A stretch of DNA of 64,000 nucleotides, from assembly GCA_963210315.1 (NCBI GenBank), contig OY723301.1:1612001-1676000 (forward strand). The letters are read 5' to 3'. Below are positions 46,871 to 57,990 of the stretch, one piece after another. This DNA comes from Rhynchopus euleeides (lineage: Eukaryota; Euglenozoa; Diplonemea; Diplonemida; Diplonemidae). The position numbers and the translations under genes are program-made. The notes below the pieces were generated by a model. It ran no database searches, had not been told where the DNA came from, and was given only the letters and a program-made list of their open reading frames with translations. The stretch's first letter is position 1; every line of letters starts with the position of its first letter.

Positions 46871-48203
46871 CAGGTTTTTTTTTTTTCCTGGCCTATGTGG
46901 TCCCAAAGGACGTCGGTAAAGCCGAGCCCTTTGTACAACCGTTTCACTTCGACTTCTTTTCGGCTGTCTGTTTGTTTGCGTTTCCAGTCCCGTGCCTGTC
47001 TGTCGTCCGGACGCCCTGTTTTTATGGTTTTCTCCTGTTGCTCCGTCACGGCGCCTCATGTTCTGGGGTTGCACGTGTTCTTCTCGCTGTTGCGGCGCTG
47101 CCTGAAAGAACCCCCGTCCGCCCCTCTCGGCTCCATCTCCGAGTGCCTACCTCGTTCTGTCCGCTTTCCCTAGGAGGTACAGAGAGACCCCCTCTCCCCG
47201 CCGAGCATCTCAGAAGATGCCGTGTCCCGCATCCAAATGTAGTTGCAGGTGCCCTCGGTTGCGGTGTTGTAGCGCAGTCCGCGCCGGTCGGAGGCCACAC
47301 GCCACTCTGGAGTGCCTCCCACCGTCTGAGACCCCGGGCCCCCCATGGGCTGGGGGGGCCTTCCATCGGCATGGCAATGCCTACCAGGTGTCGGACGCGA
47401 TTCCGACTGTAAAGCAAAGTGTCACAGTCTGTGGCTCGTCGATGCCAAGATCCTCGTTACGGTCCGATGAAACTGGCTGTTATTCGGAGCCCTACAACTG
47501 CAACACGGGAGGCTTGACAACCGGCTCCTGATGCAGGGAACGTATGCTGCAATTTTATCTGCGTTCATGCAGGCGTTGCCCCGCCTGCAAGGTGACCGTC
47601 TTTTGCTGTCCTCAGGTGTACCGTACCCTGAATGGGAACGGGAAGAACGTTCCTCTCGGGCATGCTACGTTGTCGAAAACTTTGCGATACACGGCCAGCT
47701 TCCTCGTGGCCTCATGTTCTTCTGTCCCTTCTGTTGTGATGCGTCTCATGGATGTGCCCTGCAGGGCTTCCACACAGTGTCGAGGAGTGATCCTCGCACG
47801 GAAAAACAATTGGCTTGGTCTTCCCGCTTTCGGGCTCCCGTCTCCGAGAGCCCAGCACAGTTTTGAGTCGGACCTGGGATAGCGGTTCGAACGGGAATTT
47901 CGGGCCGAACCCTGAAATTCTCCAACACCCCATATCGCACCTGAGACGCGGCTTCCTTATCTGAGGGGCCGCGTCCAAATACACGGACTTTGCTAAACTG
48001 GACCCAACTCCCCACACTCTTTTTTTGGCCATTTTTCCAAAAAATCCCCCCATTTTTTACAAAATTTTACAGAATTTACAGTTCGTTATACATCCTCCTC
48101 AGTTTCGTACCTTGCCTTTGTACCTGAACCACTCCCGACCGCATTATTTCGTTCTTTGCAAGGGAAGGGTGTCACTACGCTCACTCAGCACGCCGAGCAA
48201 CAC

Positions 48204-48917
48204 ATGCCGCGTGCCCAGGGCCTCGCAGAGGTGTCAGATGCTGCTGCAGAGGAGTACCTTGCTCGAAAGACGCTCGCCAAACGGGAGATGTGCGGGGTCT
48301 CGGCAGAGAGCGTTGTGGCAGACCTGCGTAAAAAGAAAACGGCACACGACATCGGTGAGGCGACATTATTTCGGGCGCTCCGTCGGGCTGGGTACATAGG
48401 AGAGCGAGTGGGACGTGGTGACGACAGATATATGCAGTGGTGCATCAACTGCACGCACGTGCGGGAAAAGCGGCGTTCCTTGCTAGCCAAGAAAGATGTC
48501 ACCTGCACTCCTACTCCTCCCACTCCTCCTGCTCCTACCCCCACACCAACTGATGTGGGCAGTGAGAGTGATGGCAGCTCCAGAGCAGCAGATGATCTAG
48601 GAAGCAATGAGCGGGTCAGCCGGGCAGACTACCTCAGTCTGTACCGGAAGTACGAAGCGTTGCGGGCCCGCCACCACCGCCTCCAGGAGAGGACCCGAGG
48701 GTTGAGAGTAGGGTTGTACAACGCCAGGGGAGGGTATTCCCCTGGCGTTGAGACATCCCTGGCGACCTTGCGGTCGCACTGTGTGGGGGCTGAGTCGGCA
48801 GGCAGATGCCGATCCAATGACCTTGTTGAGTCCCCACATGGTACACTCTCATACGTGTTGTCGAGACTGCGTGGTGTGCATATCCTGCGGGGCGCAAATT
48901 ACACAGCACAATCATAA
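48204..48917 (+). CDS. E2 copy 2 HTH-containing protein
   Basis: 237 residues from the ATG at 48204, apparently identical to the copy-1 product at 16846-17559. The helix-turn-helix, Pro/Thr linker and coiled coil are intact although the TIR upstream is split by EX. Confidence 0.55.
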   Translation: MPRAQGLAEVSDAAAEEYLARKTLAKREMCGVSAESVVADLRKKKTAHDIGEATLFRALRRAGYIGERVGRGDDRYMQWCINCTHVREKRRSLLAKKDVTCTPTPPTPPAPTPTPTDVGSESDGSSRAADDLGSNERVSRADYLSLYRKYEALRARHHRLQERTRGLRVGLYNARGGYSPGVETSLATLRSHCVGAESAGRCRSNDLVESPHGTLSYVLSRLRGVHILRGANYTAQS

Positions 48918-48952
48918 CCACTTCGGCTCTCAGGGCGTACAATATCCCAATC

Positions 48953-49267
48953 GTGCCTTCACAGGCTAAGATCGACGAAGCAAAAGCATCTACAACGCTG
49001 CCTACTAATGCCGATGCAGCCTCCCAGGCGTACGAAGTACTCACAATGACCCATATGCGATCGAAGTACTACACCCAGAAGGTGGCTGAACTCATTCTGC
49101 TGACGCAACAACACAACATTCCCACTAATCAGGTCAAGAAAGACCTTGCCGAGGCACTGGGGAAGGCAACATGCGTGCCACCTGAGCCAGAACCACCGCA
49201 GAAAAGGCAAAGAACGAAAGAATGCGGTCGGGAGTGGTTCAGGTACAAAGGCAAGGTACGAAACTGA
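48953..49267 (+). CDS. E2 copy 2 second frame (possible 3' exon)
   Basis: Identical in product to 16496-16810. Preceded by GTGCCTTCACAG, a possible acceptor. No donor with the local GTATG consensus was found in the upstream frame, so splicing is uncertain. Confidence 0.4.
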   Translation: MPSQAKIDEAKASTTLPTNADAASQAYEVLTMTHMRSKYYTQKVAELILLTQQHNIPTNQVKKDLAEALGKATCVPPEPEPPQKRQRTKECGREWFRYKGKVRN

Positions 49268-50354
49268 GGTACATTTTTTAGGACCCCGAAAAATCATCAC
49301 AAAAGTGCGTATCAGGTGTCACAAGTGGGCCCCAGACAGTTTCCGGGGGGGTATGGGTCGGATTTTCGGGTCAGATCAGGTATTAGGGCGGTTCTGATGG
49401 TATGTTGAAAATTTTGGTTTTCGTACGTTTTTAGGGGGGCTTATGACCCCCCCTAGGGGGGGGGGTGGGTGTGGGGTGGGAAAGAGGGTGGGATTTCAAC
49501 CGAGCCCTGCAGTTGCCGGTGGTTTTTAGTTGCACAAGAAGGTGTGTGGCTGAAAGAAATTTCAAAAAAAGTGGCGCCTTTGCCGCCCTTCCGACCCCCC
49601 CCCCCCCACCCCCCACCGTTCGTCTAACAACCAAAACAAAGAATACAACTCGAGTCTTCTGCACTGTACAACACTCCGCCAGCTTGTGCGCGATACAATC
49701 AGTCGCATGGGTGGTGTTGCCCTCGCCTGTAGTGCAGCGGTGCATTCCACACTCCAAATTGCGCGTGTGATTATTGACCTCCGTAGTATTGTTCGAAGCA
49801 TTGCCGAGGCACTATACATATGGATGCATCCCCACACACAATCACTCGCAAAAGTTATGTGGGAACAACGGTATATCTTCCGTCGCACGGTCAAGGCCTT
49901 TTTTGACCTCAGCGTGTTGTCACAACACAGGCCGAGCGTCTTCACTAGATCCCAGACACCACCTGCATAAAGAGTGGGGTGAGGTCGGCTACCTTACTTA
50001 CCTTTTCTACCAACCCTCAAACCCCCCAGGAACTGGCTCAGAACCATTTCCCCCTGGTGGGAAAGAAAATCTCTGCTACGAAGGTAGCTCAGAAGACTGC
50101 ATGCCCGTTTTATTACCGATCACACCGCCCCCTTGCCTCAGCTCGCCAGAAAGAAAGAGGCAGTTGTGGCAGCGCATGCAACGGACTCACATGCGTTCCG
50201 TTGCTGCAGACCGCTTCCGTTCTGCACGTGCATGCCCCCTTACCCCGTCTCTCGACCTGCTGCAACTTCAGCATCACATTGAGATGTGGGCCATGGCACC
50301 ACCATGGATGCAAATAACAGGGAGGCTTCGCACTGTATCAAGCTGTGTCAGTTT

Positions 50355-50405
50355 TGTCTCCTCTTCTGTGAGGCGACTCACTCTTCTGCACTTCTGAGCG
50401 AAGGC
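50355..50405 (+). repeat. Dispersed 45-50 bp motif, copy 2
   Basis: TGTCTCCTCTTCTGTGAGG ... CACTTCTGAGCGAAGGC, the closest relative of the minus-strand copy at 2265-2314. Confidence 0.65.
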
Positions 50406-50483
50406 ACCCAAAGGGAGAGGGCGTCGGGCTGGAGGGGTGCGAGGGACGGGGGGGGTGCCTCTGCTCTGTGCCAAAACCTATGT

Positions 50484-50530
50484 GCCTGCCTCCTCTTCTC
50501 TGAGGGGGCTCACTCTTCTGCACTTCTGAG
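50484..50530 (+). repeat. Dispersed 45-50 bp motif, copy 3
   Basis: CCTCCTCTTCTCTGAGGGGG followed by CTCACTCTTCTGCACTTCTG; lies 129 bases after copy 2 in the same orientation. Confidence 0.6.
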
Positions 50531-52152
50531 ACGAGTCGCCCCCTCCAATGCGTTACCCTGGACGAAGTTCGAGAGAGAACAAGAGTAAAGACACAAACGA
50601 GCCAAAGCGTTCTTCGGACGCAGGGAAGACACTCCCATACGTTTTATACTTTGCGCAAGCAACAGAACAGGGGGGGGGGGGTTTCTGAGCCAGTTCTGAG
50701 CGACCCCTTGTCTGCTGTGCGGGATTATTTCCGCTGGAGCTGCACGAGGGAGACTCCGTTCTCAGGGCCAGTTCCCAGAGGTTTGTTGGGAGATTTGACA
50801 TGCCGCGGCGTGTGAAGTGTTCGCAAGGATCCGTACGGTGAAAAGGTTTCCTGAGTTGGGCTACGCCAAACATTCACATAAAAAAACATCACCCCCCTCC
50901 CTCGAAAAGGTGTTTCTTGGCAGCGCTTCGGTTCCCTCCACATGAGCAGGTGCCGCCACCCTGCTCCAGGTTCTCACCACACGCACAGCCATGCGCGCTT
51001 AGGGTGCCAGCTCCTCCTCCCCCCTCCCCTCCCCTCCCCGTTCTCTCCTGAGCCATCTCCCCCCCCCCCCCCCTCCTCTGCCAGACGCATGTGGAGACAC
51101 ACTGCCGTGGCTCGCACATCGTATTCCGCTGAAGGGAAGGGCACTCCTGGCAAATCTCTTTCGGCTCGTCTCGACTTCTCTCTGCACGATCATGCCTCCG
51201 CCCCTCGCCCTCTCCTTCCGCCTAGGCTGAGTACCCCCCCGTCAGTCTCGGCATACTATCTGCATTATCTGAGGTGAGGGGGGGGGTCTTACAGGTTCTT
51301 CTCTTTCTTTCTCCGTTCTCTATCCCCCTCCCCTCTCTGAGGCGGAAGTGCACGATGGCCATGTGGGGGGGAGGGGTCCGACTATCGCGTTGTGATGACT
51401 GCGTCGGCGCACGCAGCGTGATTCTGAAAAGGTGACTACGGCAGGAGGTGTATCGCAGGGGACGGTCACACCCGCATACCGAATTCAGGTGCACCTATAC
51501 CCTGCTGATGTGAGTTGTCGGAGAGCTCGGCGTCAGCATCACCGTGAGCATGCACTTCACCCTTTTTTAGGAAACCATCTAGCTTTATGCTTTCCTGCAA
51601 CCAAAGGGAAAGAGAGAGAAGGCCCCATTGAGGTCCTGCACGATGGGCCGTCCCGCTCGTTCCTCTTTCGCTTATCCCCAGAAGCGGGCTTGGGGCAGGG
51701 CTGCAGAAGGCTTGGCAGCAGCCTTCGAGCCCGGTTGTGGGGCCTTTTGTGTATGGCAAAGAACATTTTGTGAAAGGCAGAGGTAAATACGGGAGCCACG
51801 GCCGCCCACCGGGTGGGACTGTGGCCCCAATGTGCCTGGGGAGTCTCCAAGACCAGCCGTGCGCACATTATGCGCGCGCGTACGCAGCGTTTTCCTGGCG
51901 GGACACATGTGAGCCGTACGCTGCCATCTCATCACTGTTGAGTGATGGCCCCCGCCCCTGGGTTTGTTGTCCGGTCATTGATGCGGATGGACACGCCCCG
52001 ACCCCCATCCCAGCCCCACCCTCCCGGAAATGTAGTTTCAAAGTTCGGATAAGAAATGCAATGGGAAAGCTGGGGTCGGACTGCACCATCATACACTGTT
52101 GCATGTGAATCCCGCAGGAAGTGCCGTTGGCGTTGGGTGTCGGGACCACACG

Positions 52153-53508
52153 ATGGAGGTGTTCGCTTGCCTTGCCGGCACAGATGTGCGTGTGGCTGTG
52201 GAGGCAGACCGCGATGAGACGGTGCGGAGCCTGCGTGACAAGGCTGTGCGCTGCCTGTGTCCGGAGGGGCAGGTGTCAGGCGATGTGCTGCTGCGCTTGG
52301 CAGGCAGCGGCGAGAGGCTGGGCGGCGACGACACCCTCCTGCAGCACACGCCGCTGGAGGCCGGTGCGACGGTCGAGGTGGTGCTGGTCACACATGAGAC
52401 CTTCGGCCCTGACGAGGGGGTTGCTTTTGACGACGGAGCGAAGGCAGTGTCCTGGGGACGTGTCGTCGGCATCACCATCACGTCAGAGATCGGAACGTCA
52501 AAAGTGTTCAGAACTGATCCAATAACGAAGATGGGACTTGCCCTCACTTATGCAAGTGGGGTGCGTGTGTCGCATGGTTTTCGACCCAGTTCCGTGGACT
52601 CCTGTGCCACGATTGTCCTCGAGGAAGATGAATATGTGACGGGTGTGAGGGGCTGGTGTGTGGCCCGCTCTTGGCAGAGCATCACTTTCGTGACCAACCA
52701 GCGAGAACTGGGACCGTTTGGAAGCGACACTGACGAGGGGGCACGCACTGTGTTCTCCACCGACTTTGGTGCAGGCAACGAGCTGACACATGTTTATGGT
52801 CGGGTGTCCGAGCGCTCAGTGACTCAGATCGGTTTTGGGTCTGGATGCCCTGTGCATGTGCCGCATGTGCGTCTCCTCCCGAACACCTTCCGCGCAAGTT
52901 CGTTTTCCCTCGCTCTCCAGGACGACAGTACAGAAGGTGCGCATCTCCGTGCCCGTATCTGCGGTGTGTGTGTCCTTCTCGCTCGGGGCTGTTGCTTGAA
53001 GACCTTTGTTTCTGGTCTTGGTGTCGCCTACACTGATGGGACGTACCTCAGACACAAGGAGAGCCCTGTCACGAGTAGCATGTCTCGCAAGGGCCACCAC
53101 TTCCAGACTGTCGCTTTGGCCGCCGACGAGGTTATCACCGGTGTGGATATTGTGAAGGCCTGGGATGGCGCAGGCTGTTGTACTGCACAACTCGCATTCA
53201 GGACCAACAAGCGCACAATCGGTCCTTTTGGCACCCAACCGCGAGATGCCGAGCGGCTTCCAAGTCCCACTTACACCTTTGACGGCGAGTTGTTGTTTGT
53301 CGTCAGCCGGGGCTTGGGGAATCTGGCATTCGGGTACGGGCCGCCTGCCACCGGTGTGACCAGGACAATGACGGGTCAACAGGTGCAGCGGAGCATGCTG
53401 AAGGTGGAGGAGTCGCTCAGAGATTCCAGGGACTTCTTGAGGAAGGTCTCTCTTCTGGACTACCTGCGGCAGCCCACTCGTGTGACAGAGGCATGCACGG
53501 TGTGCTGA
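52153..53508 (+). CDS. Ubiquitin-like plus two jacalin-like domains, copy A
   Basis: 451 residues from the ATG at 52153, which follows CCCGCAG by about 36 bases. Residues 1-75 look like a ubiquitin-like beta-grasp domain (MEVFACLAGTDVRVAVEADRDE opening with later LQHTPLEAGATVEVVL). Two jacalin-related lectin-like domains follow (about 78-238 and 240-405), each with the signature SITFVTNQRELGPFG or LAFRTNKRTIGPFG and a later hydrophobic strand plus G.G.G loop. A short helical tail ends CTVC. No signal peptide, so it is probably cytosolic. Jacalin domains usually bind carbohydrate; the ubiquitin-like fusion suggests a link between glycan recognition and protein turnover, which is inference. Confidence 0.8.
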   Translation: MEVFACLAGTDVRVAVEADRDETVRSLRDKAVRCLCPEGQVSGDVLLRLAGSGERLGGDDTLLQHTPLEAGATVEVVLVTHETFGPDEGVAFDDGAKAVSWGRVVGITITSEIGTSKVFRTDPITKMGLALTYASGVRVSHGFRPSSVDSCATIVLEEDEYVTGVRGWCVARSWQSITFVTNQRELGPFGSDTDEGARTVFSTDFGAGNELTHVYGRVSERSVTQIGFGSGCPVHVPHVRLLPNTFRASSFSLALQDDSTEGAHLRARICGVCVLLARGCCLKTFVSGLGVAYTDGTYLRHKESPVTSSMSRKGHHFQTVALAADEVITGVDIVKAWDGAGCCTAQLAFRTNKRTIGPFGTQPRDAERLPSPTYTFDGELLFVVSRGLGNLAFGYGPPATGVTRTMTGQQVQRSMLKVEESLRDSRDFLRKVSLLDYLRQPTRVTEACTVC

Positions 53509-54004
53509 GTGCACGCTAACCGGCACCACATGCACCAAGCCTCCCGCTGGCTGGCTTCCTCTGGGGCTTTGTGCACCGCACACCAGGTAGGAACCGGAGT
53601 CGCCTGTACTGCCTTTCCAGAGTTCTCTTCCGGATACTTTGTTCTCCCACAAACAGTTCAGTGCTGTGCCTTCACTCTGTGTCAGACTGAGCGAGTGTGT
53701 GCCATGTCTTGTCTGGGCTTGTTGCGAGGTAGGTGCTGAATCAAAACATCGATTCCAGAAAGGCTGGAATCGGATTCCAGTGAAGGCCCACAGGGAAGGA
53801 GGGGCCTGCCTGACCCTCCACCACTCTCTCTGCAGCAATGCACTCACCCAGCCCCCCTCCGCACCCCTCTACACTCAAGTGCTGCACCCCTCCCATTGTG
53901 TATTGATCCTTTCACTCTCAACAATCAAACCCCCAGTTGAGTACACACTGTTGCATGTGAACCCCGCAGGAAGTGCCGTTGGCGTTGGGCGTCGGGACCA
54001 CACG
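53509..54004. other. Spacer between the tandem jacalin genes
   Basis: Starts with the conserved 3' flank (same as window bases 1-60 and 55437 on) and ends with the duplicated upstream sequence CACTGTTGCATGTGAACCCCGCAG. The repeat unit is about 1.85 kb. Confidence 0.65.
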
Positions 54005-55369
54005 ATGGAGGTGTTCGCTTGCCTTGCCGGCACAGATGTGCGTGTGGCTGTGGAGGCAGACCGCGATGAGACGGTGCGGAGCCTGCGTGACAAGGCTGTG
54101 CGCTGCCTGTGTCCGGAGGGGCAGGTGTCGGGCGATGTGCTGCTGCGCTTGGCAGGCAGCGGCGAGAGGCTGGGCGGCGACGACACCCTCCTGCAGCACA
54201 CGCCGCTGGAGGCCGGTGCGACGGTCGAGGTGGTGCTGGTCACACATGAGACCTTCGGCCCTGACGAGGGGGTTGCTTTTGACGACGGAGCGAAGGCAGT
54301 GTCCTGGGGGCGTGTCGTCGGCATCGACATCACGTCAAGAGTGATCGGAGCTGATCCAGTGGCGTTGATGGGACTTGCCCTCACTTATGCAAGTGGGGTG
54401 CGTGTGTCGCATGGTCTTCTACCCACTGACGTGTCCTCCTTTGCCACGATTGTCCTCGAGGAAGATGAATATGTGACGGGTGTGAGGGGCTGGTGTGTGG
54501 CCCGCTCTTGGCAGAGCATCACTTTCGTGACCAACCAGCGAGAACTGGGACCGTTTGGAAGCGGCACTGATGAGGGGGCACGCACTGTGTTCTCCACCGA
54601 CTTTGGTGCAGGCAACGAGCTGACGCATGTTTATGGTCGGGTGTCCGGGTTCTCAGTGACTCAGATCGGTTTTGGGTCTGGATGCCCTGTGCATGTGCCG
54701 CGTGTGCGTCTCCTCCCGACGGACACCTTCCGCGTCAGTTCGTTTTCCTCCAGTATGCATGACGACAGTACAGAAGGTGCGCATCTCCGTGCCCGTATCT
54801 GCGGTGTGTGTGTCCTTCTCTCTCGGGGCCGTTACTTGAAGACCTTTGTTTCTGGTCTTGGTGTCGCCTACACTGATGGGACGTACCTCAGACACAAGAA
54901 GTACCCTGTCCGGAGTGACATGTATCGCAAGGGCCACCACTTCCAAACTGTCGCTTTGGCCGCCGACGAGTTTATCATCGGTGCGGACTTTGTGAAGTCC
55001 TGGGACGGAACAGCCTCTTGTGTTGCACAACTCGCATTCAGGACCAACAAGCGCACAATCGGTCCTTTTGGCACCCAACCGCGAGAGGGCGAGCGGCTTC
55101 TAAGCTTCACCTACACCTTTGATGGTGAGTTGTTGTTTGTCGTCAGCCGGCACTGCTGGGGGAGTCTGACATTCGGGTACGGGCCGCCTGCCACCGGTGT
55201 GACCAGGACAATGACGGATCAACAGGTGCAGCGGAGCATGCTGAACGTGGAGGAGTCGCTCAGAGATTCCAGGGACCCCTTGAGGAAGGTCTCTCTTCTC
55301 GACGACCTGCGGCAGCCCACTCGTGTGACAGAGGCGGGAGACTCACGCTGCGAATGCACGGTGTGCTGA
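54005..55369 (+). CDS. Ubiquitin-like plus two jacalin-like domains, copy B
   Basis: 454 residues, about 90% identical to copy A. The ubiquitin-like part appears unchanged; differences cluster around the first jacalin strand region (ITSRVIGADPVALMG against ITSEIGTSKVFRTDPITKMG), the region between the two lectin domains, and the C-terminus (three extra residues, GDSRCECTVC). Frame fully open, so both copies are probably functional. Clustered differences near presumed binding loops could reflect ligand diversification. Confidence 0.8.
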   Translation: MEVFACLAGTDVRVAVEADRDETVRSLRDKAVRCLCPEGQVSGDVLLRLAGSGERLGGDDTLLQHTPLEAGATVEVVLVTHETFGPDEGVAFDDGAKAVSWGRVVGIDITSRVIGADPVALMGLALTYASGVRVSHGLLPTDVSSFATIVLEEDEYVTGVRGWCVARSWQSITFVTNQRELGPFGSGTDEGARTVFSTDFGAGNELTHVYGRVSGFSVTQIGFGSGCPVHVPRVRLLPTDTFRVSSFSSSMHDDSTEGAHLRARICGVCVLLSRGRYLKTFVSGLGVAYTDGTYLRHKKYPVRSDMYRKGHHFQTVALAADEFIIGADFVKSWDGTASCVAQLAFRTNKRTIGPFGTQPREGERLLSFTYTFDGELLFVVSRHCWGSLTFGYGPPATGVTRTMTDQQVQRSMLNVEESLRDSRDPLRKVSLLDDLRQPTRVTEAGDSRCECTVC

Positions 55370-55871
55370 GTGCACTCTAACCAGCACCACATGCATCAAG
55401 CCTCCCGCTAGCTGGCTTCCTCTGGGGCTTTGTGCACCGCACACCAGGTAGGAACCGGAGTCGCCTGTCCTGCCTTTCCAGAGTTCTCCCACACAGTTCA
55501 GTGGTGTACCTTCACTCTGTGTCAGACTGCCAGTGTCCCATATCTTGACTGGGCCAGTTGCAGTTAATCGAAACATCGATTCCAGAAAGGCTGGAATCGG
55601 ATTCCAGTGAAGGCACACAGGGAAGGTAGGGGCCTGCCTGACCCTCCGAGTCGCCACTGCCACCCACACCCACACGACTGCCCTCTCTCTGCAGCAGAAG
55701 TTTTTCTTTCACCCACCTCCCCTGCCTCCCCTTATAGCACTGGACTTCAGGCACAACCTGCATGGCGAGTGAAGGGCGATCATCCTTGTGCTTCCTTTCA
55801 CTTCCACATCAATACCACCCACTCTGCCACCTGTGTCATCTCCCCTGCAGGACATCATCACACACATCACC
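55370..55871. other. Spacer before fumarylacetoacetase
   Basis: Begins with the jacalin 3' flank repeat; ends with a pyrimidine tract and CCCCTGCAG at 55851, 21 bases before the ATG. Confidence 0.6.
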
Positions 55872-57392
55872 ATGTCTTGGGTGAAGTACGAGAAGGAGCA
55901 CCCGTTCCCCATCCAGAACATCCCGTTCGGGGCGTTCATCGCCAAGGATGGGTCGTCCCGGTGCTGCTCGCGCATTGGCGACTTCGTGATTGACCTGAAG
56001 GAGCTGGCGCTGGCGGGTGTGTTCAACGCTGAGTGCACCGAGGCCCTGAAGCAGCCGCAGCTGAACCAGTTCATGGGTCTCGGGCGCCCCAACTGGCGCC
56101 ACGTGCGTGAGAAGCTGCAGGCTCTGCTGAAGGAGGACAACACTGAGCTGCAGAGCAACGACGCCCTGAAGGCGAAGGCCCTGCTGAAGCTGAGCGACGT
56201 GAAGATGACAATGCCCGCCACCGTGGGTGACTACACCGACTTCTACTCGTCCCGCGAGCACGCGACGAACGTGGGCAAGATGTTCCGCCCCAACGGGGCG
56301 CCCCTGCTGCCCAACTGGCTCCACCTGCCTGTGGGGTACCACGGCCGCTCCAGCAGCATCGTGGTGTCCGGCACTCCTGTGCGCCGCCCTCTGGGCCAGA
56401 CCCGCCCTGACGACGCCAAGCCGCCTGTCTTCGGCTCCTGCAAGCTGCTGGACATGGAGATCGAGGTGGGTGCGTGGGTGGGGACCGCCAACGAGCTCGG
56501 TGAGCCTGTGCCTATCGAGAAGACGCAGGACACGATCTTCGGGCTGACGCTGTTCAACGACTGGTCGGCACGCGACATCCAGAAGTGGGAGTACGTCCCC
56601 CTGGGGCCGTTCCTGGCGAAGTCCTTCGCCTCCACCATCTCGCCGTGGATCATCACGCTGGACGCCCTGGAGCCCTTCCGCTGCGCGGGGCCCACGCAGG
56701 GCCCTGCCGGTGGCGAGGACCTCCCTGAGGTGATGCCCTACCTTGCACAGAACTTCAAGGGTGCCTTCGACATTGAGCTGTCTGCGGCTGTGAAGCCGGA
56801 GGACGAGAAGGAGTACAGCCACCTGTCGACCACCAACTTCAAGAACATGTACTGGTCTGTGTTCCAGCAGCTGGCGCACCACACCATCAACGGGTGCAAC
56901 ATGCGCCCGGGTGACCTGTTCGCGTCGGGCACCATCAGCGGCCCGACCAAGGAGAGCTACGGGTCCATGCTGGAGCTGACGTGGCGTGGGGCCAACCCCA
57001 TCAAGCTGCAGTCTGGGAAGGAGCGCAAGTTCTTCCAGGACGGCGACTCCGTGCTTCTGACGGCCGCCTGCAAGGTATGAATGTGTTACTGTGTAAGGGA
57101 GGGGGTAGGGTTCCTGAGGGGCAGAGTTGGGGCTGGCCCATCGGTCTGTCCCAACTCCCCCCCCCGGTGCGCCTTCGGTTCATTCCTGGGGGTCGGACAT
57201 GATTACAGCTTTGAAGCTGCTCTCCTTTGGCTCCCAAACTACAACCGTGCAGCCTGATGGCCCTCTGTGGCTTGTTCTCGGTACCTTCCGCTCCCGCACC
57301 CAGCCACACCCTCCTCACACACACAGGGACCCGACTTCACGATCGGGTTCGGCGACTGCGAGGGCAGCGTGCTGCCCGCCCCGAAGCAGTAA
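55872..57392 (+). CDS. FAH: Fumarylacetoacetase
   Basis: Two exons, 55872-57074 and 57327-57392, phase 0 (AAG|GTATGA ... CACACACAG|GG), giving 422 residues against about 419 in animals. It hydrolyses 4-fumarylacetoacetate to fumarate and acetoacetate, the last step of tyrosine breakdown, in the cytosol. Clear signatures: GDYTDFYSSREHATNVGKMF with the metal-binding Asp, PNWLHLPVGYHGR with the catalytic His, SGTPVRRPLGQ, KLLDMEIEVGAWVG with the acidic metal ligands, NDWSARDIQKWEYVPLGPFL, and the C-terminal TIGFGDCEGSVLPA in exon 2. Without exon 2 the protein would lack its last strand, so the splice is well supported. Confidence 0.97.
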
Positions 57393-57990
57393 GCGCGCCA
57401 GCGCTGCATATTGGGGCCACCTTCCCACCCGCTGGGCTCTGCCTGTGAAAACTGCTGAACGGCACAGATGCTGCAGGTCAACAGTGTTGGATTGTCAACG
57501 GGTGGCCGTTGTTTGGGGCGCCAGACTCGTGGTCTCGTGACAGTTCGCAGCAGGGGGGCGCCGTGCAGGGTGGTGTGCAGCTTGTTTGTGCTAAAGCAAA
57601 CAAGGGGGTTGGCGGGTGGTCGGGGGTGTGACGAACAGAAACCACAGAAAAATAAAAGGGCCGCAGCTGTTGCAACAGGGAAAAAAATCAAATTGCAGCA
57701 AAAAAAACGTTCTTCAAGAGAGGGGGTATATTTGCCCGCTCTCTCACGCTCTTTTGCCGTGCCCATATCACTGGTCTGCAAATGGCCTGCAAAGTGTACG
57801 CAGGGCAAAAGCGAAAACGGGGGGTTTTCTTGCTGTTTGTTTTTCTTGGTTTCAATGGTTTGAACGTTGGAGAGTCAACGAAAATATGGGCTGGGAAAGG
57901 GTTCGAGAGAGGTGGACGCAGGGTGTTCGCTATCTCCCACCTTCCTCGGAGACTGTGGGAGAAAGGGGTAAAATTGCCGCTTCAAATTTT

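Larger units (their letters stand above)
44037..48096. mobile_element. Element EX inserted in E2 copy 2
   Basis: Flanked by CCTCAG at 44031-44036 and 48097-48102; E2 copy 1 has a single CCTCAG at the same place in its TIR, giving a true empty site. Ends GAGGGTGTATGA and (complement) AGGATGTATAA form short imperfect TIRs. The six-base TSD fits the hAT elements here. Without the E1 inside it, EX is about 1.7 kb. It holds a duplicated A/T-rich block (offset 371 bp, from 46395 and 46766) and an inverted copy of its own end near 46527-46541, so it may be built from several partial copies. Only short unsupported frames (46897-47882). Confidence 0.8.
43858..49453 (+). mobile_element. E2, copy 2, split by nested insertions
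   Basis: Same ends as copy 1 (GGGGGGGTCATAAGC) with TA at 43856-43857 and 49454-49455, in opposite orientation to copy 1. The left TIR is broken after CCTCAG (44031-44036) and resumes at 48097. Removing the insertion gives about 1,530 bp, matching copy 1. Confidence 0.85.
49456..52152. other. Spacer of 2.7 kb, no firm gene
   Basis: C-runs near 49598 and 51060 and a G-run near 50671. Two copies of the dispersed 45-bp motif at 50355-50405 and 50484-50530. A 94-codon frame at 49686-49970 has no recognisable features. The last part is duplicated upstream of the second jacalin gene from about 52094. Confidence 0.55.

Noticed and set aside
46897..47882. Short Cys-rich frames in EX (46897-47412, 47531-47866, 47544-47882)
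   Set aside because: They overlap in different frames, lack domains, and have no conserved counterpart in the window; not reported as genes.
47881..47901. tRNA B-box-like GGTTCGAACGG
   Set aside because: No matching A box, anticodon stem or acceptor stem around it.
49686..49970. 94-codon hydrophobic frame
   Set aside because: Short, no family resemblance, no splice-acceptor context; could be chance.
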